From CAZDVQ01 sp964508975 (GTDB lineage: Bacteria; Bacteroidota; Bacteroidia; Chitinophagales; Saprospiraceae): a stretch of 49,781 nt of DNA. The stretch is taken from positions 1 through 49,781 of the forward strand of contig CAZDVQ010000032.1 in assembly GCA_964508975.1 (NCBI GenBank). The letters are read 5' to 3'. Within the stretch, counting starts at the first letter, position 1; each line of letters starts with the position of its first letter. Shown piece by piece: positions 1-8,396 of this stretch. A program made the position numbers and the translations under genes. The notes beneath the pieces were generated by a model that ran no database searches, was not told where the DNA came from, and worked only from the letters and a program-made list of their open reading frames with translations.

Positions 1-37
1 ATTTTTTATAAAAAAATAATCGTGTAAAGCTAAAGGC

Positions 38-147
38 GAGGGATGGTAGCGGGCGCCATAGGCGCTCCCGCAGCGCGTAGCGCAAGGGACAAGCTTGCGC
101 AGCCGCGCACAGCCCGACGGCCGCTAGGCCGACGCGCCCAAAAAAAT
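38..147 (-). repeat. GC-rich modular intergenic repeat
   Basis: This GC-rich block ends in GACGCGCCCAAAAAA next to the dnaG stop codon. It contains several short hairpins, such as GGCGCC-ATA-GGCGCT, GCGCGTAGCGC and CGGCCGCTAGGCCG. It belongs to the same repeat class as the copies near 3.7, 4.7, 9.5, 11.9, 20.9, 34.4, 43.8 and 47.1 kb. Open frames through it are repeat artefacts. Boundaries are approximate. Confidence 0.6.
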
Positions 148-2102
148 CAATTGCTATCAAACACGATGGTGGTGCCGTACTTTTTCGAAAGCTCAATCCT
201 GAACGCATCAATTTTGGTCTTGATTTTTAGCTTTTCGTTTAACTCCTCGCTGCTAAGCGATTGCCAGTTTTCCAGCTCTTTTTTGATGCGAACCGCCCAG
301 GCTTGCAATTTAACCAACTTGAAACGTTCTAGGCTGCTCAAGGTGTCTTTGATGTAATTCTCGTCGGGCATACGCGTGAACACATCCAATTTTTCCCAGT
401 TTCGGGAATATACATAGTTGTCAATCAACATATTAATGGCAATATCGGCCACCTCATCGTCATCGTAGCTGGTCCAGAAACTGGTGTTTGGGTGCTTGCC
501 ATCTTGCAGCGTATCGATGTAAATTTTTACAATCTTGGCATAGCGCTCATTATCGAAACCCTCCAGCAGCTCGTCTATTTCGCCCAAAATATACCGGGCC
601 ACCGTGCTGTGTTCGTCTAGTTTGCGCTCGCCAAACTCAATGAGGATGCGCACCAGGTCTTTTTCCTGGAAAGCATCGTCGGCCTTGGTTTTAAGCGGCG
701 GCTCGGGTGTGGACTGTACGTAAATCTCGCCATCGGGGCCAAACTCGGGCAATGGTGGCATGTCGCTGGCCGGGCGGCCTTGCGTATTTTGGTTGCTCAG
801 CTTTTTGAGGTGATCGGCCACCATTTTGTTCGACTCTGTGACCAGCAACTGCTCGCTGATGTCCATCAAACGGGCACATTCCTTCACAAAAACCGAGCGT
901 TTGATGGCATCGGGTATTTTGGAAATGGAGGCCACGATATCTTTAATCAAGTTGGCCCTTTTCACGGGGTCGCCTTGCGCTTCCGACAACAACAACTGGG
1001 TTTTGAACAGGATAAAGTCAACCGCTTTTTCCTGGATAAAAGTCCTGCAATCCTCGGTACCCACCTTGCGGATGTACGAATCGGGGTCCTCGCCGTCGGG
1101 TAAAAGCACCACCCGCACGTTCATGTCTTGTTCCAGCACCAGGTCGAGTCCACGCAGGGCGGCCTTGATACCCGCTGCATCACCGTCGTACAAAATCGTG
1201 ATGTTCTTGGTAAAACGTTTAACCAGCGCAATTTGCCCCTCGGTTAAACTCGTGCCCGATGAAGCCACCACGTTCTCGATGCCCGATTGGTGCAGCGAAA
1301 TCACGTCGGTATAACCTTCTACCATCAAACATTCATCCAGCTTGCTGATAGACGACTTGGCAAAGTTGAGCCCGAATAGGGTTTTACTCTTATTGTAAAT
1401 TTCCGACTCCGGCGTGTTAATGTATTTTGGCTGCTTCTTGTCGTTCGTCATGATGCGGCCCGCAAAGCCAACCACCTTACCCGAGAGGTTATGGATAGTA
1501 AACATCACGCGGTTGCGGAAAAAATCGCGGCCCGATTGGCCCGTGAGCCCAGCTTTTTGTAAAATCTCGAGTTTATAGCCCTGGCTTGTAGCCGATTTAG
1601 TCAAGGCATCGCCGCTCTCGGGCGAAAAACCTAAGCCGAACTTGCGGATAATATCCTCGCGGAAACCACGGTCTTTGAAGTAACCCAGCCCGATGCTCCG
1701 GCCATAATCCGAGTTGAAAAGCTGGTCCTGGTAGTATTTCAGGGCATAATCGTTCACGATGTACAAGCCATCGCGCTCTAGGTTGGCTTGTTTAACCTCG
1801 GGTGTTAATTCCTCTTCTTCAACTTGTATTTTATATTTCCCGGCTAGGTGCCGAAGCGCCTCGGGGTAAGTCATGTTCTCGTGTTTCATCACGAAACTCA
1901 GCGGGTCGCCCGCTTCGCCGCAGCCAAAACACTTAAATATATTCTTGGCCGGAGATACCGAGAACGAGGGTGTTTTCTCGTTGTGGAAAGGGCACAGGCC
2001 CGTGAGGTTTGATCCACGGCGTTTCAGTTGCACGACCTCGCCAACCACATCTTCAATGCGGGCGGCGTCTAAAATGTCCTGTACCGTTTTCTTTGGAATC
2101 AT
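147..2102 (-). CDS. dnaG: DNA primase DnaG
   Basis: This is replicative primase, which makes RNA primers for Okazaki fragments at the fork with DnaB. The 651-residue protein has the family's usual length and order. A CHC2 zinc finger comes first (C37, H40, C58, C61, in LCPFHNEKTPSFSVSP and KCFGCG). The catalytic core and Toprim domain follow (MVEGYTDVISL, then ILYDGDAAGIKAALRG), and last is a low-similarity C-terminal helical region that normally binds DnaB. I chose the start at MIPKKTVQDIL because primases begin just before this helix; an in-frame ATG six codons upstream is less likely. A perfect TAnnTTTG box lies only a few bases upstream of the chosen start. The gene is transcribed away from fumC, with a terminator-like hairpin between them. 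Confidence 0.97.
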   Translation of the reverse strand: MIPKKTVQDILDAARIEDVVGEVVQLKRRGSNLTGLCPFHNEKTPSFSVSPAKNIFKCFGCGEAGDPLSFVMKHENMTYPEALRHLAGKYKIQVEEEELTPEVKQANLERDGLYIVNDYALKYYQDQLFNSDYGRSIGLGYFKDRGFREDIIRKFGLGFSPESGDALTKSATSQGYKLEILQKAGLTGQSGRDFFRNRVMFTIHNLSGKVVGFAGRIMTNDKKQPKYINTPESEIYNKSKTLFGLNFAKSSISKLDECLMVEGYTDVISLHQSGIENVVASSGTSLTEGQIALVKRFTKNITILYDGDAAGIKAALRGLDLVLEQDMNVRVVLLPDGEDPDSYIRKVGTEDCRTFIQEKAVDFILFKTQLLLSEAQGDPVKRANLIKDIVASISKIPDAIKRSVFVKECARLMDISEQLLVTESNKMVADHLKKLSNQNTQGRPASDMPPLPEFGPDGEIYVQSTPEPPLKTKADDAFQEKDLVRILIEFGERKLDEHSTVARYILGEIDELLEGFDNERYAKIVKIYIDTLQDGKHPNTSFWTSYDDDEVADIAINMLIDNYVYSRNWEKLDVFTRMPDENYIKDTLSSLERFKLVKLQAWAVRIKKELENWQSLSSEELNEKLKIKTKIDAFRIELSKKYGTTIVFDSN

Positions 2103-2106
2103 ACCA

Positions 2107-2114
2107 CAAATATA
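2107..2114 (-). promoter_or_regulatory. Candidate -7 box of dnaG promoter
   Basis: On the minus strand this reads TATATTTG, a full match to the Bacteroidota -7 consensus TAnnTTTG. It ends five bases before the chosen dnaG ATG, so if it is used the transcript would be leaderless or nearly so. I did not find a convincing -33 element. Confidence 0.45.
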
Positions 2115-2177
2115 CAGCAATTTTGCTGCTGCCGTTTATTGGGATTATTTTTGACACTTTGCGTTATAATCACGCAA

Positions 2178-2215
2178 AATAAAAACGGGCTCCAGGTTTT
2201 ACCCTGAAGCCCGTC
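2178..2215 (-). terminator. Rho-independent terminator of fumC
   Basis: The minus strand reads ACGGGCTTCAGG, a short loop, CCTGGAGCCCGT, then a T run. This is a 12-bp stem with one G-T pair, placed about 20 bases after the fumC stop codon. Confidence 0.85.
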
Positions 2216-2235
2216 GTTTATGCGTGTTGGAGCAT

Positions 2236-3627
2236 TTACAAGCTACCAATCATTTTCTCGGGGCGTACCCACTCGTCAAATTCCTCGTTGGTCAAGTAAG
2301 CTAGTTTCAAGGCAGCTTCACGGAGGGTCAAGTTTTCCTTGTGTGCTTTTTTGGCTATTTCAGCGGCCTTGTCGTAACCAATTTTGGTATTCAAAGCCGT
2401 AACCAACATCAAAGAGTTTTCGAGGTGGCGTTTAATCAGCGGGATGTTTGGCTCGATACCCACGGCGCAGTGCTCCTCAAAACCAACGCACACATCGCCG
2501 ATCAAGCGGGCCGAGTGCAAGAAGTTGGTAATCATCATCGGTTTGAACACGTTCAACTCGAAATGACCGTTCGAACCACCAATGTTGATGGCCACGTCGT
2601 TGCCCATAACCTGTGCCGCTACCATCGTGATAGCTTCAGATTGCGTTGGGTTAACTTTACCCGGCATGATACTAGAGCCTGGCTCGTTCTCGGGAATAAT
2701 CAACTCGCCGATACCAGAACGTGGGCCCGACGACAACATGCGGATATCGTTACCAATTTTCATCAATGAAACGGCCACGGTTTTCAACGCACCGTGTGCT
2801 TCCACGATACCGTCGTGGGCAGCCAGGGCTTCAAATTTGTTGGGCGCCGTTACAAATGGCAAACCGGTGAGCGCCGAGATTTTCTCGGCCACAATTACGT
2901 CGTAGCCTTTAGGCACGTTGAGGCCAGTACCAACTGCCGAACCGCCCAGGGCCAATTCCGACAAGTGCGCTAGCGTATTCTTGATGGCGCGCAAACCGTG
3001 GTTTAGCTGTGCCACGTAACCGCTAAATTCCTGCCCGAGTGTTAATGGTGTAGCGTCCATAAAGTGGGTACGACCAATTTTAATCACGTCTTTCATGGCT
3101 TCAGACTTCGCCTGGAGCGTATCGCGTAGTTTTTCGATACCTGGGATGGTTACTTCAACCAGTATTTTGTAGGCTGCGATGTGCATGGCCGTGGGGAACG
3201 TATCGTTCGACGATTGAGATTTATTCACATCGTCGTTGGCGTGCAGCGATTTATGCTCGTCGGTCAACTGGCCGCCGTTCATCACGTGGCCGCGGTTAGC
3301 AATCACCTCGTTCACATTCATGTTCGACTGCGTACCCGAGCCTGTTTGCCAAACCACCAGCGGGAACTGGTCGTCGAGTTTACCGGCCAAAATCTCGTCG
3401 CAAACCTGGCCAATGAGCGCCGATTTATCGGCGGACAAAACGCCACAAGCCTCGTTGGCTTGCGCGGCAGCTTTTTTCAGGTAGGCAAAAGCACGGATCA
3501 CCTCTATGGGCATCAGTTGGTTAGCCGTTTTGAAGTGGTGCATCGAGCGTTGGGTCTGTGCGGCCCAGTAAGCATTGGCAGGTACATCGATGTAGCCCAT
3601 GCTATCTTTTTCCTTACGGTATTGCAT
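2236..3627 (-). CDS. fumC: Fumarate hydratase class II
   Basis: This is the class II, iron-independent fumarase of the TCA cycle, interconverting fumarate and L-malate in the cytosol. The 463 residues match the family length. The family signature GSSIMPGKVNPTQ is intact, including the Ser of the mobile SS loop. Other conserved blocks are TGSGTQSNMNVNEVIANR (substrate binding) and GRTHFMDATPLTLGQE (the region with the catalytic His). The N-terminus MQYRKEKDSMGYIDVP aligns with the usual FumC start. It stands alone with its own terminator and a 7/8 match to the -7 consensus upstream. Confidence 0.97.
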   Translation of the reverse strand: MQYRKEKDSMGYIDVPANAYWAAQTQRSMHHFKTANQLMPIEVIRAFAYLKKAAAQANEACGVLSADKSALIGQVCDEILAGKLDDQFPLVVWQTGSGTQSNMNVNEVIANRGHVMNGGQLTDEHKSLHANDDVNKSQSSNDTFPTAMHIAAYKILVEVTIPGIEKLRDTLQAKSEAMKDVIKIGRTHFMDATPLTLGQEFSGYVAQLNHGLRAIKNTLAHLSELALGGSAVGTGLNVPKGYDVIVAEKISALTGLPFVTAPNKFEALAAHDGIVEAHGALKTVAVSLMKIGNDIRMLSSGPRSGIGELIIPENEPGSSIMPGKVNPTQSEAITMVAAQVMGNDVAINIGGSNGHFELNVFKPMMITNFLHSARLIGDVCVGFEEHCAVGIEPNIPLIKRHLENSLMLVTALNTKIGYDKAAEIAKKAHKENLTLREAALKLAYLTNEEFDEWVRPEKMIGSL

Positions 3628-3663
3628 GAAAGTGATTGTTTAAAATGCTCAAAAATTACGCCG

Positions 3664-3671
3664 CGAAGATA
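3664..3671 (-). promoter_or_regulatory. Candidate -7 box of fumC promoter
   Basis: The minus strand reads TATCTTCG, seven of eight positions of TAnnTTTG, about 37 bases upstream of the fumC ATG. Confidence 0.35.
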
Positions 3672-3718
3672 GGAAAAAAGCCAAACCTGTCCATGCTTTC
3701 AGCCACTATTGATGTATG

Positions 3719-3834
3719 CTTTTTGGGGCGCCCCGGCGCTGGAGCGCCGTCGCTACGTTACGCGGCTCGCTGTCGCTCGGCCCCTTCGGGTCTGGCGCGT
3801 TGCGCCACCGCTCCACATCGCTGGCGCGGGAACG
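3719..3834 (+). repeat. GC-rich modular intergenic repeat
   Basis: The block starts TTTTTGGGGCGCCCCGG and ends CACATCGCTGGCGC. Internal hairpins include GGCGCT-GGAGCGCC and GGCGCGTTGCGCC. The scaffold (GTCGCTACGTT.CGCGGCTCGCTG.TCGCTCGG) recurs almost verbatim near 47.1 kb and, inverted, near 34.5 kb, with different hairpin tips. Confidence 0.75.
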
Positions 3835-3855
3835 GCAGTGAAACTGCCGTTTTTT
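3831..3855 (+). terminator. Hairpin plus T-run at repeat edge
   Basis: AACGGCAGT-GAA-ACTGCCGTT followed by T residues has the form of an intrinsic terminator, but no plus-strand gene precedes it. Equivalent hairpins with a different stem (GGCGGC/GCCGCC) close the repeats near 20.6 and 30.8 kb, so it is probably part of the repeat module. Confidence 0.4.
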
Positions 3856-3945
3856 AACGATGAAATATGAACGATGAACGATGAGCCGAAAATTGATGAT
3901 TGGGCGGTTCCGGGGTTTTGTACCAATATGATAATTCTGTTCCCG

Positions 3946-4380
3946 CTGCCCAAAGGGCAGACCATATCGGTAGCCGCGGGTAAGCGAAGCGCAACCCGGG
4001 GTAAACAGCGTCCCCAAAGCCATTGGCGCGGCGGTAAGCGTTAAAAATGGTTCTCCACATCGCCCCGCCGCGCAAGGGTTCCGAGTTTTTTTACAATTTT
4101 TAATGGAAATTAAGGCTTTTTGCGCCTCCCCCCGGCGCGTTGCGCCGACCCCCTCCACTGCACCGACGCTGCGCGTCCGTTGGTAGCGGGGGTTGGGCCG
4201 AGCTTCGCTCGACCGGGTTACGTTACGGCTACCATTCCGTGGCGATTTCTGTATCGTACCTGTCCAAACGGCTTGCCGCCACGGGTTTCCTGTTGTCGCC
4301 CCGAACCCCGGGCTGCGCTTTATTCCCCTGGTTGCGCTTTGCTGACCCGCGGCTACCGATATGGCCTGCCCTTTGGGCAG
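3946..4380. repeat. Composite repeat bounded by a ~60-base inverted pair
   Basis: Bases 3946-3985 and the reverse complement of 4341-4380 match at 38 of 40 positions, and similarity continues for about 20 more bases inward (3986-4006 versus 4318-4340). The arms contain the short palindrome CTGCCCAAAGGGCAG. Between the arms lie the family-D repeat at 4127 and GC-rich sequence without a convincing gene. Open frames crossing this region are low-complexity Arg/Pro/Gly translations and were not called. Confidence 0.7.
4127..4215 (+). repeat. GC-rich repeat, family D
   Basis: The core GCCTCCCCCC-hairpin-GACCCCCTCCACTGCAC-hairpin-CCGTTGGTAGCGGGGGTTGGG recurs twice at 8.4-8.6 kb. The inserted hairpins differ: GGCGCGTTGCGCC here versus GCCGCGTTGCGTC there. 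Confidence 0.7.
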
Positions 4381-4478
4381 GGTAGGCAAAAAATGTGTCC
4401 TAATCGTAGGCCCGGAGGGCAGGAAAAATATACACAAACCGTTAATATCTCCCCACATCCTCAGGTTACCCTGGATTG

Positions 4479-4544
4479 AAAATCACATAATTGGTTGGTT
4501 TTTTGTGAAAAAACTCCCGTTTTACCAACCAATTATGTGATTTT
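4479..4544. repeat. Perfect 21-bp inverted repeat with 24-base spacer
   Basis: The left arm 4479-4499 (starts AAAATCACATAATTGG) is the exact reverse complement of the right arm 4524-4544. The spacer 4500-4523 is T- and A-rich. The stem could form a strong hairpin in RNA or ssDNA. It is not followed by a T-run long enough to call a terminator with confidence, and no flanking gene is obvious. Confidence 0.85.
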
Positions 4545-4671
4545 TGTGCCACCGCCCATTCGCATCCGGTACTCGCTGCGGAATGTATCATTCGATGAAG
4601 GTTTGTTGAATATCCCGCTGTTTTTGGCCGACTCAAGCAGCGATATGCTACATTGGCTTACAACTGAATAG
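4480..4671 (+). pseudogene. Possible gene remnant without a start codon
   Basis: The frame is open from inside the left inverted-repeat arm to a TAG at 4669-4671. From about 4558 it reads like ordinary protein (IRIRYSLRNVSFDEGLL, then LFLADSSSDMLHWLTTE), not like a repeat translation. There is no ATG start and no recognised family. It may be the decayed 3' end of a gene brought with, or cut by, the repeats. Confidence is low. Confidence 0.25.
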
Positions 4672-4704
4672 CTACCCAAAGCGTTAAATGGTGCAACGTC
4701 GCGT

Positions 4705-4815
4705 GAGCCGACCGGAGCGTGGCCGCGCAGCGGCCAGTGCCGCAAGGCACCGAGCGAACAGCGAGCGCGGAGGGTGGCGACGGCGCAGCCCGGAGGGCAA
4801 GCCGGCACGCCCAAA
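4705..4815 (-). repeat. GC-rich modular intergenic repeat
   Basis: Reverse-orientation copy ending GCCGGCACGCCCAAAT. It carries hairpins GGCCGCGCAGCGGCC and GTGCCGCAAGGCAC, and the constant block CGAGCGAACAGCGAGCGCGGA. It lies directly upstream of the metal-binding protein gene, leaving about 25 bases of leader. Confidence 0.65.
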
Positions 4816-4840
4816 TAATCAACATAAATCATACAACAAC

Positions 4841-5053
4841 ATGAAATTTAAAACCAATATTAACTGCGGGAATTGCTTGCGTAGCGTTACGCCCGTGCTG
4901 GATGAACTGCTTGACGACAAGGGCGCTTGGAGCGTTGACCTGCAAGATCCCGACCGCCTGCTTGAGGTGCAAGCCGATGATTTGACCCCAGAACAAGTTC
5001 AAGAAGCCCTAGACGAGATTGGCTTTGAGGCCGAATTAATTTTTCCAGCATAG
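4841..5053 (+). CDS. Heavy-metal-associated domain protein
   Basis: This is a 70-residue, single-domain HMA-like (ferredoxin-fold, betaalphabetabetaalphabeta) protein. It begins MKFKTNINCGNCLRSVTP, giving the metal-binding CxxC at C9 and C12. In the family such small proteins act as copper or other soft-metal chaperones, or are the free form of the P-type ATPase domain. No metal ATPase is adjacent, so the partner is unknown. The ATG at 4841 directly precedes the HMA beta strand; the longer upstream frame is repeat sequence. lutB follows 50 bases downstream but has its own promoter box. Confidence 0.85.
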   Translation: MKFKTNINCGNCLRSVTPVLDELLDDKGAWSVDLQDPDRLLEVQADDLTPEQVQEALDEIGFEAELIFPA

Positions 5054-5069
5054 GCATTGCAGTTTTACG

Positions 5070-5077
5070 TAACTTTG
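5070..5077 (+). promoter_or_regulatory. Candidate -7 box of lutB promoter
   Basis: TAACTTTG matches TAnnTTTG in full, 26 bases upstream of the lutB ATG, within the gap after the metal-binding protein gene. Confidence 0.5.
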
Positions 5078-5103
5078 CACGCCACATCCCCCCAACTCGT
5101 GAC

Positions 5104-6471
5104 ATGCAAAAAACCTTCTTAGAAAAAGCCGAGGAAAAGGCTTTCGATAAAAAACACCGCGAAACGATTCGCCATAATATAGCTCAGTACGACAAAAAGG
5201 TACCTGAGGCGAAAGCCCAGTTTAATAATCTGGAGAAAGCGCGACAGCTAGCGCACAAAACGAAGTGGTACGCCATTGAAAAATTGGCCAAGCACCTCGA
5301 ATTGTTTGAACAACATTTTACCCGTAACGGCGGCAAAGTTATCTGGGCCGAAACCGCCGAACAGGCCGCCGAAGCCGTGCTACGCATTGCCAAGGAACAC
5401 GAGGTGAGCAAGGTGGTTAAGTCAAAATCGATGGTGACCGAGGAGATTCACCTCAACAAACACCTTGAAAAAGCTGGCATCAGTGTATTGGAAACCGACT
5501 TGGGCGAGTATATCGTGCAGTTGGAAGACTCTACGCCCTACCATATCGTTACGCCTATCATGCACAAGTCGAGGCAAGATGTGGCCAAGCTGTTTAACGA
5601 GAAATTTGACCTGCCGGAGTCGAGCACGCCCGAGCAGATTGCCCGCTACGTACGCGAGAAGCTGCGCGAGCAGTTTGTACAGGCCGAGATGGGCATAACC
5701 GGCGCTAATTTCCTGATTGCCGATACGGGCGGCATCGCCCTGACCGAAAATGAAGGTAACGCCCGCATGACCACAACCTTCCCCAAGGTACACGTGGCTA
5801 TTGCTGGGATAGAGAAAATATTGCCATCGTACCAGCACCTCGATTTATTTTGGCCCTTGTTGGCCAGCTACGGCACGGGGCAGTGGTTAACCGTGTACAA
5901 TACCATACTGCACGGCCCAAAAGCTGCCGGCGAGAAAGACGGTCCCGAGCACATGTACGTGATTTTGCTGGACAATGGCCGCACCAACATTATTGCTAAC
6001 CCACGCCAACGCGAATCGTTGTATTGTATTCGCTGTGGCGCCTGCCTCAATGCTTGTCCGGTATATAAAACCATTGGTGGGCACACCTACGACACCACCT
6101 ACCAAGGTCCAATCGGCAAGGTGATCAGTCCGAATTTATACGGTAAAAAAGAGTTTGCCCATTTGAGCAACGCCTCGTCGTTGTGTGGAAACTGTACGGC
6201 AAACTGTCCGGTACACATCAACTTGCACGAGTTGATACTGGACAACCGGCACGAGGAAATGAAAGACGGCCTGAAACCGCGGGCAGAAACCTTCTCGTGG
6301 TCAATCTGGCAAAAGGTGATGTTGTCGCGGCAGATGATGAACCTGCCCTCGGGTTTCAAGAACTTTGGGATACGGTACTTCTTTAAATCGGCCTGGGGCG
6401 AGCGTCGGGAGATGCCTAAAGTTGCGCCCAAATCGTTCAACAAGATGTGGCGCGATGGGGAGTTGGGTTAG
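5104..6471 (+). CDS. lutB: LutB/LldF-type iron-sulfur oxidoreductase
   Basis: This 455-residue protein belongs to the LutB/YkgF family, the iron-sulfur subunit of the LutABC L-lactate oxidase complex. Residues 60-300 form the LUD domain (GITGANFLIADTGGIALTENEGN). Two 4Fe-4S motifs follow: C308, C311, C314, C318 (YCIRCGACLNACPVY) and C361, C364, C368 (CGNCTANCPVHI). The C-terminal tail resembles the family's DUF3390 region (GLKPRAETFSWSIW). lutA and lutC are not next to it, so they are either elsewhere or this homologue works with other partners. The 3' end overlaps the convergent 6468-7115 gene by four bases. Confidence 0.93.
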   Translation: MQKTFLEKAEEKAFDKKHRETIRHNIAQYDKKVPEAKAQFNNLEKARQLAHKTKWYAIEKLAKHLELFEQHFTRNGGKVIWAETAEQAAEAVLRIAKEHEVSKVVKSKSMVTEEIHLNKHLEKAGISVLETDLGEYIVQLEDSTPYHIVTPIMHKSRQDVAKLFNEKFDLPESSTPEQIARYVREKLREQFVQAEMGITGANFLIADTGGIALTENEGNARMTTTFPKVHVAIAGIEKILPSYQHLDLFWPLLASYGTGQWLTVYNTILHGPKAAGEKDGPEHMYVILLDNGRTNIIANPRQRESLYCIRCGACLNACPVYKTIGGHTYDTTYQGPIGKVISPNLYGKKEFAHLSNASSLCGNCTANCPVHINLHELILDNRHEEMKDGLKPRAETFSWSIWQKVMLSRQMMNLPSGFKNFGIRYFFKSAWGERREMPKVAPKSFNKMWRDGELG

Positions 6472-7115
6472 GGCTTCCGTTCTGCTACTTTTGCAAGTGC
6501 GTGTAGCTTCTTCATTTCTTCGAGCTCAAGTTGTTCTTTCTCGACGGCTTTTTTGAAATCGTCGATGATACATTGAGCATCCGCCTCTGCCCGACCAATT
6601 AATTTGTTCTTTCGGTATAGTTTATTGGTTAGATAGCTTACATAAATTAAAATAGCACCAAGAATTATACAGAGAATAGCCATAAAATTGGCGGCTTCAA
6701 CGATTTGCTTTTCAACGGTTTTCTCAATGGTACCGTAAAAGATTTTTTCAATATCAACGTAGTTGCTAGGGTTATCCTCCTTTAGCTTTGCACCATATTC
6801 CTGAATACTTTGGCCGGTTAAATCTGTGAAAGACTTGCCCACATCTTCATAGACCATTTGTTTCATGTCATCATCTTTTGTCAAAAGATATGGACTACTC
6901 ATGAGAAACAAGCCCAAACCGATACTAGCAATTCCAAGAAGGAGCATTACTAATCGTTGAATCAACAATAAAACAGATCCGAAACCCCGACTAGCTCTGG
7001 AAAGCGTTAAATCTCCTTCTAAGGTATTTAGGTTTTCTACACTGTGTTTTAATAAAGTTTGGCGCTCTGATTTTTTAGCGATAATTTCTTGTAGGCTATC
7101 CGCGATCATATGCAA
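6468..7115 (-). CDS. Hypothetical membrane protein, two TM segments
   Basis: A 215-residue protein without a family I recognise. A soluble N-terminal helix of about 45 residues is followed by a hydrophobic segment (LLLIQRLVMLLLGIASIGLG). Next comes a predicted extracytoplasmic region of about 65 residues, a second membrane segment (FMAILCIILGAILIYVSYL), and a charged C-terminal helix ending in a coiled-coil-like stretch rich in Glu and Lys. A second Met two codons downstream (MIADSLQ) is an alternative start. It converges on lutB with a four-base overlap and is followed upstream by the flippase-like gene on the same strand. Confidence 0.75.
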   Translation of the reverse strand: MHMIADSLQEIIAKKSERQTLLKHSVENLNTLEGDLTLSRASRGFGSVLLLIQRLVMLLLGIASIGLGLFLMSSPYLLTKDDDMKQMVYEDVGKSFTDLTGQSIQEYGAKLKEDNPSNYVDIEKIFYGTIEKTVEKQIVEAANFMAILCIILGAILIYVSYLTNKLYRKNKLIGRAEADAQCIIDDFKKAVEKEQLELEEMKKLHALAKVAERKP

Positions 7116-7169
7116 TTTTTTAAATCTTGTTTAATATTTTAAAAACCGCAGCAAGATAATCAAATATAT

Positions 7170-8330
7170 TTAATTAGGGCGATTTGTTAATTGTTTTTCG
7201 CGCCGCCTATTAATCACCCCCCTTATCCAGGTAGGCACCACGATAGCCCCAACGAATAGGTAAATGTAATAGGTAAGCAGGCGCCATATTTGGCCTATGA
7301 TGAGTAGAATACTATCTTGGTCGTCGTCAAATTCGAAAATATCCTTGTTGGATTCCTTGAAGGCTAGATCGGCCAGCCCAACACCACCGGGGGTTGGGGT
7401 AATTTCCATGACCATGTACAAGGTAACTTGTCGGGCATAGATGAGGCCTACCTGCTCAACTTTGTTCCGGCCATACATGGGGTTGTCGGGGTCTTGGCTG
7501 GGGCGGTCGAGGCCAATGAACGCCAGGATCAAGCAAATGATGACCGCGAACCTGCTACTCCAAGAACCAGCTGTAATTAACCAGAGTTTGATGAAAAAAC
7601 TGCGGGGTTTTTGCTGTATTTCGGTAGAGGTTTGAACCATTTCATTGCCAAGTTTTACGGCGGCACGTTTAAATCGGTTCAATATTTTAATGCCTTTGGC
7701 CATGGCAAATAAGAAACGTTTCATCCGGGTTGGATTGACAAAAACGCCCCAAATAAGTAATAAGCCGTACGCTGACAATACCGAGAGTGCTAGGAAAAAC
7801 GGATAGTATAAAGCAGGTTGCGCTCCGGGTCCCATGATGGTTTTGCCATAGACCAAGGCCAATATGCCCACGGTTGTCACGAAGAAAAAAGTATCAAGTA
7901 TAATGGTTAGAATGACCAATGCCGTTGTTCGGCCAGCGGGAAGTTTTTCTTGAGCCAATGCAAACAATGCCACACCAGCTCCACCTGCACTTGTTGGCGT
8001 GATGGCAGAACTGAATTCCCAAATCAAAATTAAGGTAAAGCACTTGCGCCAGCTCAAGAAACCATCGGTGATGACACGGAGGCGCCACATGTAAAAAAAG
8101 TGCCTAAAACCTACCGCTACAACAGCTAGCGTTACAAACAGCATGCTGGTGCTGGTCCAGTGCGCATTAGCTAGTTCTTCAACTTTAAAATCGCGCCAAA
8201 ATAAATAGCCTACCACGGCCAAGGCCAAGAAAATAGGCAGCATAACCCTGCTTATTTTAATGGATTTCAGCACCTCGTGGTACTGTTCCTCGGTTGCGTC
8301 CTCGGCTTGTTGGCGATTGTTTTTGTTCAT
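7170..8330 (-). CDS. Flippase-like (LPG synthase TM / UPF0104) integral membrane protein
   Basis: This 386-residue polytopic protein has about eight membrane spans and matches the lysylphosphatidylglycerol synthetase transmembrane family (AglD/YbhN type). The family-typical block is WEFSSAITPTSAGGAGVALF, with the later GGVGLADLAF loop near the C-terminus. Members act in lipid or lipid-linked sugar handling at the inner membrane. The substrate cannot be read from sequence, and no MprF catalytic domain is present. The N-terminal 35 residues are charged and cytoplasmic. The gene runs in the same direction as the hypothetical membrane protein gene, 54 bases upstream of it. Confidence 0.85.
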   Translation of the reverse strand: MNKNNRQQAEDATEEQYHEVLKSIKISRVMLPIFLALAVVGYLFWRDFKVEELANAHWTSTSMLFVTLAVVAVGFRHFFYMWRLRVITDGFLSWRKCFTLILIWEFSSAITPTSAGGAGVALFALAQEKLPAGRTTALVILTIILDTFFFVTTVGILALVYGKTIMGPGAQPALYYPFFLALSVLSAYGLLLIWGVFVNPTRMKRFLFAMAKGIKILNRFKRAAVKLGNEMVQTSTEIQQKPRSFFIKLWLITAGSWSSRFAVIICLILAFIGLDRPSQDPDNPMYGRNKVEQVGLIYARQVTLYMVMEITPTPGGVGLADLAFKESNKDIFEFDDDQDSILLIIGQIWRLLTYYIYLFVGAIVVPTWIRGVINRRREKQLTNRPN

Positions 8331-8396
8331 GGGGTATTACGTACCTTACTTAAAGGTTCTTGGTGCGGCTAAAGTTTTAAAAATTATGAAAAATTA

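Noticed and set aside
3706..4458. Long open frames across the fumC-downstream gap, including a 250-codon minus-strand frame
   Set aside because: They run through GC-rich inverted and modular repeats, encode Arg/Pro/Gly-rich low-complexity sequence, and match other repeat copies rather than a protein family.
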